Source of the DNA: Cladocopium goreaui
Lineage: Eukaryota; Sar; Dinophyceae; Suessiales; Symbiodiniaceae
Assembly (NCBI GenBank): GCA_947184155.2
Contig: CAMXCT020001727.1
Location: 62,001 to 126,000, forward strand
DNA: 64,000 nucleotides
Direction: 5' to 3'
The stretch's first letter is position 1; the number at the start of each line of letters is the position of its first letter. This document shows positions 50,790 to 63,741 of this stretch, piece by piece. A model generated the notes under the pieces. That model was given only the letters and a program-made list of their open reading frames with translations. It made no database searches and was not told the DNA's origin. Both the position numbers and the translations under genes were made by a program.

Positions 50790-53700
50790 CTATTTCTCTT
50801 GTATGTGTGTGATGCACGTCCATTTTTGCCGCTTCACCGAAAGCCATGTGAGATACTCATCGTCTGAAGAGTCCTGTGGATTTTCGGTTTTGTCGGGCTC
50901 AGGAGGTTCACTCGCTGGCAGATCGAACCTTGGAGGTGTTTTTCACCGCTAAGGCTCGACTGAAACAAACAAAACAGGAAGCTTCAGATACAACCGAAGT
51001 AGAGAAAAATAGAGAAAGTAGGGCTTTACCATGTTTAACCACTATATTGATGGTTTAACTAACGGTTTAACTACTATAATTAGTTTTGCTCCGGCTCTCA
51101 GGTAGTTATAACTTATGACATCGGAATGGCTAGTTCACCCCATTCAACCATGTGTACTGTATACTTCATCAGAACTTCCATGGGAATTTAACATTTCACA
51201 GCTGGGAGACCGAGTTATATGTTTATTTGTAGTTTTGAATCTACATCGAAACGTGGGCTTTCTTGCACCAGCTCCCAGTACAGTGGGAACTCGTTGACAA
51301 ACAATAAGGTGGTCCCAAATATGTTGGTTAAAAAGCCCCAATAGCCAGTAACCATAGAAAAAACAAAAAACTGCCATCAGTGAACAATAGCTCAATAGCC
51401 ACAGTTAACTATTTTTTGGATCCAAAAAATCCATCCCATGTTGCGAAAAAGCTTCAGGTAGGACTGGCTGGGGTCATCCCCTTCTGGATGCTGTGCATCC
51501 AGCTGGATCCCTTCAGAATCGAAGATGGAGCACAGCTGACGGGCCAGGATGGGATGCGTGGCCTTTGCACATCGCCAAACCTAGGGATATTTTGTGACCA
51601 AATGTAGATTCCAAAGCGGTAAATTGACCAAGGGAAAAGGATGGAAAAGGAATTTCAGGCAACATCTTCAGTCAATCTCAAGTTTTGAGAGGTTGGTACA
51701 AACAGCCTTTAACCAAGTGGTCACCCAAGGAGTGAGCAAGAACATACGGGGGCCGTTTCAAAAAACGGAAGATGAACGCCTAGAGGAATAAATCCTGGTT
51801 CATTTTTTCCCCACTGATGGGGGCAAGGACGGAGTGTCACTTTCGGTTTTTCTATCATAACACATGTTCTAGATGAGTTCGAACATTTCCCCAACATGAC
51901 TTAGGGTCATATTATTTCACTGTAAGATGAGTTCCCAAACGAAGCATCCCCATTTGATAATGTGCTTTGATGGGGGGAACTATTCTTTTTTTACGATATA
52001 ACATCTTTCATGGAGTAGCGATGCAATGCGCATCTTGGATTTTCATGTGCTTCATTGTTTTGAATATGCTTCATTGGGTTTTCATGTGCTTCATTGTTGT
52101 TGTACACTGGATGCTTGCTAATCTTGCTAGCAACCACTCCCAAACTATAGTCGTTGTTGGTCGACCCCTGTCTGTTTTAATTACAGTGTTGATACACCAC
52201 AGTTTGCTGGACTTTAAACCCAATATGTTGTACTCAGTTCTTGATTCTCCGCAGTCTCTAGCCATGTTTTGTCGCAAAATCAGATTAAACAAATCCATGA
52301 AGTTCCACAGCGTCTGTCAAGGGACTGCAGCAGCATTCCACTCGTTGCAGAAATTCTGGGTCACCGCAATGGTGTCCTTACATGGTGGCCCAAGGTGGTC
52401 ATCAAACACAGCTGAGAAAGCCCAGCTGTAAATAGAAGAAATGGAAAGAAACATCTCCAATTAATGGCTAGCTTGGATTGCTGGAGAGTACTTCCATCCT
52501 TGTATTTATTTTATTACACATGACATCCCCAAAGAAATATTTCAGGAATTCTCTAACCTTTTCTTTGGGGGGTAGGCAATTTATAAGGGGGAACGGATAA
52601 TTTACCAACCCTGGGGTAAAGTCAGGCTCCGTGGCACCAATCTGGGTTTTCATCTTTGCGATTCATTACGTTGTGTTAGTGCCTGTGGTTCACCAGAATC
52701 CATGATGTCCTTTTCAAAAAAAAAAGAAGGGACGGACAAATGTCCGTTTGATACCACTGACTCAGAATGGAGGTTGCAAAACATGTGGGGAGGCCCCCAC
52801 TGATCAAGCAACCAATGGGACAAGGATCATGCATGAACAGTATTTGGTGACATTAGCGTGAACTGGATAAAATGATTGATTTGCAGCAATCTGAAATGAC
52901 ACAACCTGCTTGAAAGCCACTGAAGCCTTGGAAAACCATGGGACACTGAGGGACCGAGGGGCCCAATGCCCTCATGTTTTGTCCCCCAAAAAAGGTGCAC
53001 ATCTGCGAACAAAATGCCGGTCCCATCCCGAGGCAAAGAACTGAGGCAAGTCAATCATTTCAAGAAGGGATGGACACTAAGACATGATTAATACCACCAA
53101 ACAACCATTGAAACAGAATAATTATAGATCGTTCGCTGACCAGGAGTTCAGCTGAGCTAAAGGTGCGACGTAATTAGACCAAGTATCTTGCCTATATTGC
53201 ATACGTATGTTTATGATGTGTTTATGTTTTATATTATATATCTACAAAGCTTTCCAACCCACCTCCCCCATCTCCCAGCGAAAGTCCTCCAAGTTCAGTA
53301 CCGCATGCCACCAGCGAGCAGGAACAAACACAATCTCACCAGGCTCCTGAATGAACCTCGAGCAGCACAAGGGGATGGAGGGTTGCAACGCGGGGTAAAC
53401 CATGGCACCATCCAGAAATATCATGGATGTATTTTTAGATTTGCTGATCCTGGTCTCATTGATCCTTTTCTTATTGATCTGTCTATTTAATTGATCTTTA
53501 GTTTTGATTTCGATATTTCATGAATTCTTATCCGTCTGATCCCTTCTCATTGATCCTTCTCTTCGACAGGCCTTATCATTCTTGATCAAAAGAGTAAGAA
53601 TCATAGGGCTTTGTCGGCTTTGTCTACAAATAATCCCCAAATTGTCATGGTTATATAATCAGTCAATCACCATTCCTTTTCCCTATATCATGAGCATTAA

Positions 53701-56700
53701 CAAAAACAATCCCCCATGAACTGCTCTGCACCAACGAAAACGTCCCGAGGCCCACATGAGGCTTTTTTCACGGCTTCAACACCTATTGGATGTGATCGGA
53801 GTTATTCAAAAACCAACTATCAAGTGGCAAAGTGAAGTTGATCTCCTCATTAAGGAAATCCCATTCATATCCCATTCATATCCCCATTTCGTTCATTCCG
53901 AAGCCAGTGACTCAATGGCTTCCAACGGCCACTCCTCTCGTTTTCGGCGCCACCAAAGCAGAAACCAGGCCGCCGCGGAGTCGGCTGCCACCTCCGGCCT
54001 TGGAAAATCTGCAGAGCATCGTTCTTCAGGAAAGAAACACCATGTAACACCCCAGCAAAAACATAAGAAAAACTGGGTTTATGGGAAGTTTATGGAAGTT
54101 TATCATGATTCTAGGATATTTTTTTTGGATTGGATATTGTTCTTTTCTATTTTTTTTGGGGGGGTGTGGTCGTCAAAGAGTGGGGTGGTGGGAACCCTGG
54201 TATTTACTGGATTGATTGAACAAACAGCTTACCAGGAACTCATTGTGTTTTACAGAACGCAGGACTGTTCGTTTCATCGAAACTATCTTGAAACAATTCC
54301 GGGACACACAAACACACACAGCTTGCTGGTGAAATCAATATGTCTCAAAGCTGATCATATTTGTGTGGGAAATCCGGTGCCTTGAATCAAAACTATCCCC
54401 AGCATGTGGTACAGTAATTAGGTTGAAGACCTCCCAAACACCACATCTTAGACGACACATGACTACACAGTATGTTGCATTCAATTTCTAGATAATTCTA
54501 GTATCACCCTTTCCCCCTAATAACATTCGTATGAACATCCTTTCCATTTAATTACTCCAGAATCGGCCACTGGGTGTGTATACGTTGCAGGAATTCAACT
54601 AACATGTAGACATGGAAAAACTAGGTAACGTCGTCCATTGCGGTCCCGCTGATTTTGCTGGTTTTGACAACAAGCATCTTGCTATTTCAACAACCCCTAT
54701 GGCACTTTCTCTCACCATGGATTTTGCGCCATGTTCAAATGCCTTGCGTTTTACAGCACTTTGTGTCCATTCTGTGCTATTCACATTGGGTTTTACACGT
54801 CCACGTGCAAAACAGCGGAAAAAAAACATGTCTTACATCACATCAACGTCATTGCAGCCCCACCACAGACCCAACCCCATCTCTGGCGTAACATCACAAC
54901 ATGTCTTACATCACATCACAATGTCATTGCAGCCCCACCCCAGACCCAACCCCATGATCACGTGCATCGTACAAAAATGCATGAATTCCCCGGGGCCGTA
55001 TTGGACGACGTCAGCAAAAACTAGCAGTTCTAGGGTAGATACTTTTCTGTGGGAACCCCTCGGTCTTCATATCAACTGTATTCAAGAATCTGGCACCCCC
55101 AGGATTATGATCATTTCCCTACTCGAGCATATATTAAAAGTGTTTCTTTGGGATGTATGGATGGGTATATCCAATTTTCCGACAGACCCGAAGCTGAGTA
55201 CCTTAACTTCTCCGCAGGCGTGCCGGGCGGAAAGAGCACCCACAGTTTGCCTCGAAAATCCGCATATCAGGAGATCATTGTGTGGCAAATCCCTTGAACA
55301 AGATCAAAAAAGGGGTCGGAAAAGTATGTTCAAAAAGACCAAACCAAGCAACAACTTCCAGATTTACTGTTATCATGGACTGATGTTGAAACCATTCATA
55401 TTGACTGGGATGATATGGACAAGATCACCTTGCAGTATACAACTGCGGTTCAACATGGTCTATGTCACGTAGATGTGGAAAATTGCCAATTTATAGGTGA
55501 TTACCTACTAATTATAGAAAAAAACACATCTATGTTTGCTTACATGAGGGTAAGTCATATAGAACACATTTATGTCCATTTACTGTAGATGCTTACTTCT
55601 AGCAAGTCACCTTCCTTGGACATTTGCCTACTAGCAAAGTGACATGACATGGCGATGAACCAGCACCACCTTGAGTCGATAGATAAATCCAATGCAATCG
55701 CACGGATTTTTTATTGACATGCTCGGTAGCTTATACATTGATGTAATTATACCGATTGGCTCCCACCTGCTTTACATTGGGGAACAAACATGTTTGTTGA
55801 TTTGCCTTTTATTTGTATGTTTTGTCTGTGGGAGGCCTGCCCTTGCTCCACTTCCATCATGTTGGTCTGCCAGAAACATGACGAATCCCGGTAAGACACT
55901 CCAAGTAACCATCAAAAAACTGGTATCAAAACTCATGTGCCTTTTCAGTATGGGAAGTGAAGTATTGTCGAACATGGACTTCCATATTTACCCTCTCGTA
56001 ATTTAACATAGCTATTGCAAACCATTGATAGTGAGTTTTCCCATTAAAAATGGTGATTTTCCATAGTTATGTTAGTTTACCAGAGGGTATATAGGCTTCA
56101 CATGGGCTCACTATTGGTCCGTTCTCCCCAGATATCGCGGTCTCCAAAAGAAAGACCCAATGCCATTGAGGGACGGCCCGAGATCAAAGCATTCCAGGCA
56201 CTGGTTCCAAGTGGATCCTGCAAGGTAACAAGGGGGCACCAATCATTGTAACTAACCAAAATTCCCCCCTAATGTTAAAACATTTTTTAAATAATGTATA
56301 TATATATATATATATCATTATTTATATACTTATTATAATGAATAAATTGAAAAAACACATATTCAATTATTATATGATATACACATATGTTTTTATATAG
56401 AGATAAATCCCCTGATTCTTTTTGGTTCAGCCCAGTAAGTGCCAGTCAGAAACCCAGTTCTAGGCAGGGCGAGTATAGAACTTAGAAAACACAGAATTGG
56501 ACACATTAGAAGCGAGGAGACAGAAACTTCCGTTTAGAGTTTAGACATATTGAAGAAGCCTTGGAAACCGTTAAACTGTGGTTCAGTGTTGCAATATGCT
56601 GGAAGCTGTTGGAACTATCTATGAATTGGACACCAAACGTTTGGGATGGGATGATCGGAGGGCGGGGTTACCTACGTAAAGTAAGTATTTGGAGGCTTGT

Positions 56701-59700
56701 AACAAGTTGGTAAGTGGGGCTATAGCCTATAGTTATGCTTCAACTATATGGGACCACCCAACTAGCGGCATGATGAACCAAGCTTGTAAGCGAGTAAGTA
56801 ACATGATCAGTGTATGACCCTCCAAGTAGACTAAGTAGATTGTACCTAAACATCTAAACTAATCTTAAACTACGAGTATGAGGTTTATGCACGTAAGGCC
56901 CCTTTTTGAGGGAATACTAACATACATTACACCATCCAATGCCTGGAATGATTGGAATGATAAAAATAAATGAGCCACTTCCAGGACCAAGATATTGTAA
57001 AATCAACGCGTAAAGTAGCAACATGATATTTTTGAAGGTTTTCTCAAAATGGGGGATCCCCAAGTCACTATGGGTTTCAATACTCAGTCATGGTCATGGT
57101 CCAATGACTTGAATGATTGGGGTGCCCCCCCCGTCACACGATGTGGGAAGGAAATGATGGCAAGGAATTGGACTCACCAGACAAATAAATAATTGGCCTA
57201 GTAAATCAAACTAGTTCTATGGAAAATTGATGAACTTGGCCCGTTAATAGATGATTTCTCTATCAAAAATGCTATATAAAAGTATATAATTAGTATACTG
57301 GATGGTAATCCTACGGTCCAACGCCGTCGTTTGCCCGGACTCGCAGTGATCATCATCATCATGATGTAATGATGAGGAACCATCGGGATACACCCCCCAA
57401 AACCCCCCCCGCCCTACATGGTAATGACATGTATCTTTCCAAAGGTCATGGGGAAGATGGTAAGCTTATAACCATACAGTTGATTTGGTCCAGTAGCTAA
57501 TAGTTTTTCCATTGTGTGTCCTTCTGGTCCACTGTCCTCACCCACTGCACCTCTCTGCACAAAGCCACAGCACAGCAAGTGAGTCGGTTTCGCTCGGCTG
57601 GCGTGAGCCAGTCTAAGAGGAGTTGCCACGCCCTCATACCCTGTTGAACCGCTATATATATATATATATGATTGTATTGCGGGACGGCTAAGCATGATGA
57701 TCAATATTTCAACTTAGATGATCATGTGAGCATATCAACATGTTCCGATTGTTATAGTTATATGTTTCAACGTAGATGGTCATGTGATGCGGATCAACAT
57801 GTTTCGATTCTTATAGAAACATATGTGTGGAAAAGGATGATTCATTAGGTGGTTGTGAAAGCAGAACACATATCCCTCATGTTGTGATTTAAATCTAATC
57901 CGGTTACAGCTTCCATGCTTTCATATTGGAATTGTTTTGGTATGATGTAGATGGAAAATGTATGATCATGTTATGCTGAGCCACATGTCATGATATGGAT
58001 GTTAAGATACATGAACGTCTTGTAGATTCTTGGGCAAACGATGGTGTCAGCGCATAATCCTAGCCACATTCTTTCCCACATCTTCAACACCTTGTAAGCC
58101 AAATGAGCTCACCTTCGTCTGAAACAAATCTTGAAACGATTAAACTTCCCTGTGGTGAGGAGCACCTTGGAGAATAAGCGGGACGAATTCAATTGAGCAG
58201 CCCATTTCTGAGCATGTCTCAGCTTTCTCATCGAAATCGGCAGCGCACAGTGTATAGCAATTCATACCCAGCTTCTGGGTACAGAATCTGAATACCAAGG
58301 TAAATCCCAAAAATAATCTAATATAAGATTTTGTGGGCAACGTGTTGCTGCTCATTGGGATCATCATCCCAAATATGATTGTTTAACAGTAAAAAGCATG
58401 ATTGAAACCAGCAGCCAAATCATCATCGCTACAAACATTAGGTCATCAGGTCACTGCTCACATCTCCTTCAAATTCTTAGCAGTTTTTCATATTTGTTCA
58501 ATGCTTTAATTACCCATTCAAATCATGAAAATCCCCGTTAAATCCTTACGAAATCATGACTTTATAAATCTGGGTAAATTATAACATTTCAATGACCTGA
58601 AATAAGCCTCTTTGGGGGATGATTTCCCTTACTGATCATGATTCATCATGATTCCAGGGTTCGGTCGCAGTGAGGTCGTTATAATTTACCCACATAGATG
58701 ATTGAAACAACCACCCAGCAGTGCCCAGCAGGTACTCCCCATCTGGGATCGCCTTGTGTAAGGTGCTCCCCGAGCGGCGTGGACCAATCAGCAGCCATCG
58801 ATAGGGCGGTCGTAGCGGCCCCAGCAGCTCCAAGAGGTCCTGCTGAGCCATGGATTTCACCGTTTTCGAAGGGAAAATCCTGGAAAATCTGCAGGAAATC
58901 CAGGGAGACCATGGATTTTCCATGGGTTTTCACACCGAATACGTGTAAGATCTTGAAGTATTTATGGGTCGTGCAACCGTAAATCTTCAATAATGAAATC
59001 CAGTCCCCGTACCACAACAGGAGCAGTTAAAGGCAACGGCACATTGTTCTCCGTGGCATAGAAGAAGCCGGATGGACTTGCACCAACAGCTCGTTCAGCA
59101 GAGCGCTTTAGTGACAGAAAATGTGCAGTCCAAGTAGCAGTGTTATATATATATAATAATAATATATATATAATATATACATATATATATAATATATAAA
59201 ATATATAATAATAATATAAAAAATAATATAATATTATATTTTATAATATAATAGAATATACAATATAATAAAACAAAATATAATAAAATATAATATAATA
59301 TGATATAATATAATATGATATAATATAAAATAATATAATAGAATAAAATATAATATAATACAATATAAAATAAAATAATATAATATAATATAATAAACTA
59401 TAATATAATATAATATAATATAATAGAATATAATATGTGTGTGTGTGATCTTTTGGGATCTCTCTCTTCCACCCTCCTTGATCTTGCTGAGATTCTTTGT
59501 TTTCCTACCAGAAAGACATTCTAAAATGGCAGGAGAGAATCCCCAACACCATTATCAGAAGAAACATCTCCGCTCTGGCTCTGGGGATATTTTCAGCCCA
59601 TGCCCCATGTCTTGGGTGCCATCCCATCTGCCATGCCTTCCTATGTTGGCAGGTGATGGCCTTGAAGTCCCCATTCTTCCATACTCTCTCCATCCTGTTG

Positions 59701-62214
59701 TCTGTTCCAGAATTATCATGATTTATCGTCATGCTTCAGATATGAGAAGGAACATAATACTGTAGATCTACGATTTACGATCAAACATTGCTATATAATG
59801 AAAGTAAACATCACCAAAACACTGACATTACCTGAGGGTGCTTTATTCATTCATAGATCATAATCTTGCACTATATAATCACATGATATCACATGTAAAC
59901 TCAAACGCCTTACTTACAGCCTCATCCTGAAATGGATGCTGCCACTATTCATCTCAGTCCTGGCCAAAGACGGGTGGCACACTGTAGTGCTTCAGCAATG
60001 CTCTGGTGGAAGGGTACTCCCCAAAGCAATGGTCGAACAAATAGAGCGGGGAATCGTCTTCCTGGCGCCGAAACAAAGGACTGGACGAGTCGGACTCAAA
60101 AAAAACAGAATTAAAAAACAAATGCCAATGAAAATAGGCAGTATGTGGCCCTCGTAATTTTAATATATCTTAATGTGTTGTTGGCATTGTCCATCATGAT
60201 TGGCCCTTTGCGATGTCATTACGGGAATGATTAGCGTTTAATGCCACAAATGCTAGGCGCCTGCTTCTTCAAATAATCGATGAAATCATTCATCCGAAGC
60301 CGGATGCCAAAGCGATGATCGCAAATGATCTTCTGGTGTCCAAAATCCTCAGTGCGGCTTGAGGCTGAAATCCGTGCAGAACAAATGCCAACCCCTCTAA
60401 ACTGATCAGAGATTGCAAGATTTTTGCAATGTCTAATTTTAGACGGAGTAAATCTACCGTACAGTAATTTAACCTTGCGATGGGAAATTTGTAATGTGTG
60501 GATGATATTGGATGATCATCTAAATAGGTTTTCCAGCCCACCATGTTTAATGATCAAACAGTAGACCTGTTCCCCCGGATGCCACTGACACACGGAGAGC
60601 ACATCTCCAAAATAAATAATCGACTACAAGGACTCGGACATAGCCTGGATTTTACAGTAGTGGTCAAAGCATCAGCCGAGCACAAAATCATCAAACCACA
60701 CACACCGTAGAATTTTTAATGATGTTTTCACCATGCATAACCCGTAGTAATAAAAAGAAAAACACGTTTGAAGCCTTTCCAGGTCTTCCAGGGCCCATGG
60801 TCGGAATCGATGGATATGGGGGTTTCCAAACATGGGGGTACCCCAAGTTGGGTTTCAATACTACAAAGGTCGAATGAGTTGTGGATTTAGCGTACCCTCA
60901 TGACTTTGGAAACCTCCATATCTACCTCCACCAGGGAAAAGCGTCCTCTGCAAAGGCCGGCAACGTCCACAGCTTCATGGCTGGCCAGTCCGCCATCGCC
61001 CCGCAGAGCACCGCCGGCGTCGAAGGAGAGGCGTTGCCGGTGCGGGAGATGTTGCCGCGCACAGACTGGAAGATCTTGGAGAGATCCTTGGCAAAATATT
61101 GTGTATTGTTTGAAGCATCAAACCATGGAAAGACCTGGGCAGCAACAAGAAACTGCGTGTATTGTTTTAAGCATGGGAAATGGTGGTCTTACCAGCACAT
61201 GTGGGATATAAGTCATAAAACATCATAAAACTACCATAAAAAAAGGACAAAAACTGTGGTTTTGCCAGGGCAAAAAAAAGATTTTGCAGTGAAACATGGA
61301 AGTGACCCTGTCCGAAAATGATGGACACCCATACACAAACACTAAGGGGGAACACCAGTGGGGAACACACAAGGTACTTTCACTTAATTAACGTACAAAG
61401 CATGGTGGATGCCTCAGTGGATTGCTTTTGAAAACATGGCTTTTGCGACCAACTGTAGGGTTTCTGCTTTTCCCATAGTGCAAAGCACCAGGATTTAAAA
61501 CTGTTTGGCTTGGATAATTCCTAAGTAAAAAAGGGATCAAAAGGGAGGATCATGGCTGCCTTGTAGGCAGCAATGTACAATCCACTACGTCAAACACCAG
61601 GGATAGAAGTGTGATCCAGTACTACCTGATTACATCTGACAGGGCTCCAACGCCGCAAATTGCTGGTAGCTCCACTGCTCCAAAGTCCAGTGAGGCCTTC
61701 GAATTCTCTTGGCCCCATTGATCACCTCTCTTCACGGGTGATTCGCCCATGCCTAAATAACTGGTTGATTGTTGACCTCCCCTCTCAAAAATATGAGTTC
61801 GTCAGTTGGGATGATGAAATTCCCATAAATTCCCAATATATGTTTAAAAAAAAACTGTTCCAAACCACCAACCAGTCTTCTATCATGTAGATAATCAAGT
61901 GGCTTTGGGATACAGTTTGCAGGTAGCTGCTGCTTTTTGGAATTGTTAGTGCGAATTCCAAATAGCTGCTTCGATGCATTTTGCATAGAATGGCCGATGA
62001 GTCGATGAGTTACACCGCATCCCAAATATTCCCGGCCACTAATGGCAACGTACCGGACGCATTCCTCACTAGGAAACTCATCCTGAACTCTCCTTGAATG
62101 CAAGACATGAACGCATCGGAAAAACGCTGATGGTTTATTGACATTCACTTGCTCTATTGGCATCCTCTTGATATTTCCCGCACTTGGATGTGGAGCCGAG
62201 TGATTTTTTTCCAT
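50790..62214 (-). CDS. JmjC-domain (JMJD6-like) Fe(II)/2-oxoglutarate oxygenase, 13-exon gene
   Basis: Exons on the minus strand: 62214-62165 (tentative first), 61696-61648, 61065-60946, 60332-60261, 60061-59960, 58839-58753, 56217-56175, 55250-55188, 54008-about 53960, 53449-53287, 52376-52326, 51562-51436 and 50914-50790 (stop TAG). Phases agree throughout and give about 366 residues. Joined exons follow JMJD6 order: AMADWPAMKLWTLPAF, EDDSPLYLFDHCFGEYPS, PPYRWLLIGPRRSGSTLHK, DPLGTSAWNALISGRKLW, QEPGEIVFVPARWWHAVLN, DTIAVTQNF. The iron triad is the His and Asp of LHK/D, split between two exons, plus the WWH histidine. Family 2-oxoglutarate contacts are conserved: Asn in AWN, Lys in GRKLW and Thr in AVTQNF. 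JMJD6 relatives act in the nucleus as lysyl hydroxylases, and demethylase activity is debated; substrate here is unknown. The C-terminus is acidic and Ser-rich (PQDSSDDEYLTWLSVK). Donors are mostly GA or GC. Least certain: first exon, the end of exon 9 and the junction of exons 12 and 13. Confidence 0.9.
54829..54956. repeat. Tandem duplication of about 60-70 bp
   Basis: Two copies of acatgtcttacatcacatca followed by attgcagccccacc(a/c)cag and acccaaccccat. It lies in the JmjC intron between the exons at 55.2 and 54.0 kb. Confidence 0.9.
55989..56089. mobile_element. MITE, CCCTCTGG family, in a JmjC intron
   Basis: Ends taccctctcgtaatttaac and gttagtttaccagagggta, 101 bp. The interior is close to the 6,503 copy (atggtgattttccatag). 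It lies 86 bp downstream of the exon ending at 56,175. Confidence 0.85.
59143..59440. repeat. AATAT-rich simple repeat
   Basis: Almost pure A/T, with aatataatata-type pentamer units. It lies in the JmjC intron between the exons at 60.0 and 58.8 kb. Confidence 0.9.
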
Positions 62215-62534
62215 CCTGCCTCCTATGCTCATCCCTGCACCCTTCCATCTACGAAAATAACGACTAGCAAAGGAAAATACGCTCAATTGATCACATTTGT
62301 AGATGGTTTATGTACCATTGGATATCGGGGTGTTGTCTTGCGGTTCTGATTTGGACATGATATAGGGATGATTCATGATGATTCCTTTGCCCCTACAACC
62401 GATCTTCCCATTCATTTGAAACAATTATATATATATATATACATAATACAATTCCAAAAACAAGGCAAATAAACACAACAAACTATTTCTCTCCACCTTG
62501 CTCATACTTCAAATAAAACATACTTTGGAGGAAT
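62215..62534. other. Spacer between the transposon and the JmjC gene
   Basis: About 320 bp containing a short TA run (62,426-62,444). The minus-strand open frame of the tentative first JmjC exon extends upstream into it. An upstream ATG (MSIGGRMEKN) is an alternative start. Confidence 0.5.
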
Positions 62535-62799
62535 CTTGAACTTATGTTACTTAGCAAGAACTTATAAATAAGTTATATCTAGATGCTATGTTAAGTCCAT
62601 CGTAAGTTCATCGTAAGTTCATCATAAGTTTTAGTATGTTTTTTTAAAATGTTTTTGTTATTTCAGTTTTTTTTATGATTCCGCAGTTTTTTTGAAGGAT
62701 GTGTGAATATGATTGTATCTTTGGCTATAGTTGACCCACGTAATCAGGGCCAATTTGCCATCTTCTCTTTTCCACTTAGGAAAGCGATGGTCTGATGCA

Positions 62800-63724
62800 C
62801 TATGCCAATGGAGCGGTTGCACCAGCAAAAAAAACACTGCGCAGAAGCAACGCAGCCATGCACTTCAACCGAAGTAGTTTGAGAGATGCGCAGGTAGGTG
62901 CCGCGCGCAAATTCAACACATCCGACCTCGAGGCCTGTTGCAAACAATGCCGACTTGGGCATGCCAACTCTGTGGGCTGTCTCTGGGTCTTCACGTAGAA
63001 CACCGAGCACTTCGCCCGTCCATCTTTCCTTTGGTTCAGGAATGGGTAGTTCCATGTCAGTAAGTGCAGCAGAACGCTCTTGGCGTAACCTTCCAATTTC
63101 GATATTTTGGGGCCAACATATCGTTTGAAGAGACGATGTTTTCGTTCACCCACGTAGCAATCAATGTGTCGTTGCCACCTTTGCATTTGCGCGGGAAGAT
63201 GCATAGCATAATGAGCTTTGGGTCTCGTGTGCAAAGCGCCGTACGCTTCTTGGAAGCATTTCATGTGGTGTTGTTGCAAAGGCATCAATTGAGTACCATG
63301 GGCCACGTCAATTTCGCAGCGTTGTAAGCAACAAACCACATCGTACAAAGCGCCGAGAGATGCGCAGCAGCCGGTCAGGACTTGCCTGTCCTCCCAAAAT
63401 TGCCGCTGCCAAATCCTCCGTCAGAAAATTGATTATCTGCGTGAAGTCTTGCATTGGCCTTCGCACTCCTCCTTCTTCTTCCCCATAGGAAGTCTTCTCC
63501 GCGACACGTAGTCGCAACTTTTCCCTCGCTTCCTCCGACCACAACTCCGGATCAAGTGCATCCAAGAAAATCCCAGCCTGAGCCGTACTCAGGTCCTTCA
63601 CCTTGTCCAGGCAATGCAAAAGTCCTTTCAGTTGTTTAGTCTGGATGTCCTCGTAGGACGGAAGCGAACGAACCCCGCGCAGGAAGCGTTGCGCCGCTTC
63701 CAGCTGCTTCTCAACCGCAGCCAT
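62800..63724 (-). pseudogene. Transposon-type protein, frameshifted
   Basis: Translation probably starts at the ATG at 63,724 (MAAVEKQLEAAQRFLRGV), six bases after a spliced-leader-like motif. The first frame runs through RPMQDFTQIINFLTEDLAA to about 63,375 and stops at 63,308. The coding sense continues in another frame as GALYDVVCCLQRCEIDVA, RPKAHYAMHLPAQMQRW and YVGERKHRLFKRYVG, ending at 62,800. A His-x3-His-Leu-Pro block followed by a GERKHR block resembles the C-terminal part of transposon proteins abundant in dinoflagellate genomes and, more distantly, CACTA/En-Spm transposases. The frame change could be a lesion or an unrecognised intron. The product would be about 310 residues. Catalytic residues cannot be assigned. 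Confidence 0.5.
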
Positions 63725-63729
63725 TGCTT

Positions 63730-63741
63730 CTCGAGCCAAAA
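63730..63741 (-). promoter_or_regulatory. Spliced-leader-like motif before the transposon ORF
   Basis: On the minus strand this reads TTTTGGCTCGAG, 11 of 12 matches to the 3' end of the dinoflagellate spliced leader (TTTTGGCTCAAG). It ends five bases before the ATG at 63,724. It may be a relic of a trans-spliced mRNA copied back into the genome, or simply a trans-splice acceptor. Confidence 0.4.

Noticed and set aside
54612-55472. Longest complex open frame in the window (plus strand, 286 codons)
   Set aside because: It crosses a tandem duplication and overlaps, on the opposite strand, the well-supported JmjC exon at 55,250-55,188. No family resemblance or coding-like codon pattern.
57290-57340. 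Minus-strand SPGKRRRWTVG considered as the JmjC KRW exon
   Set aside because: The exon at 55,250-55,188 supplies the GRKLWVLFPPGTP segment in phase with its neighbours, leaving no place for this one.
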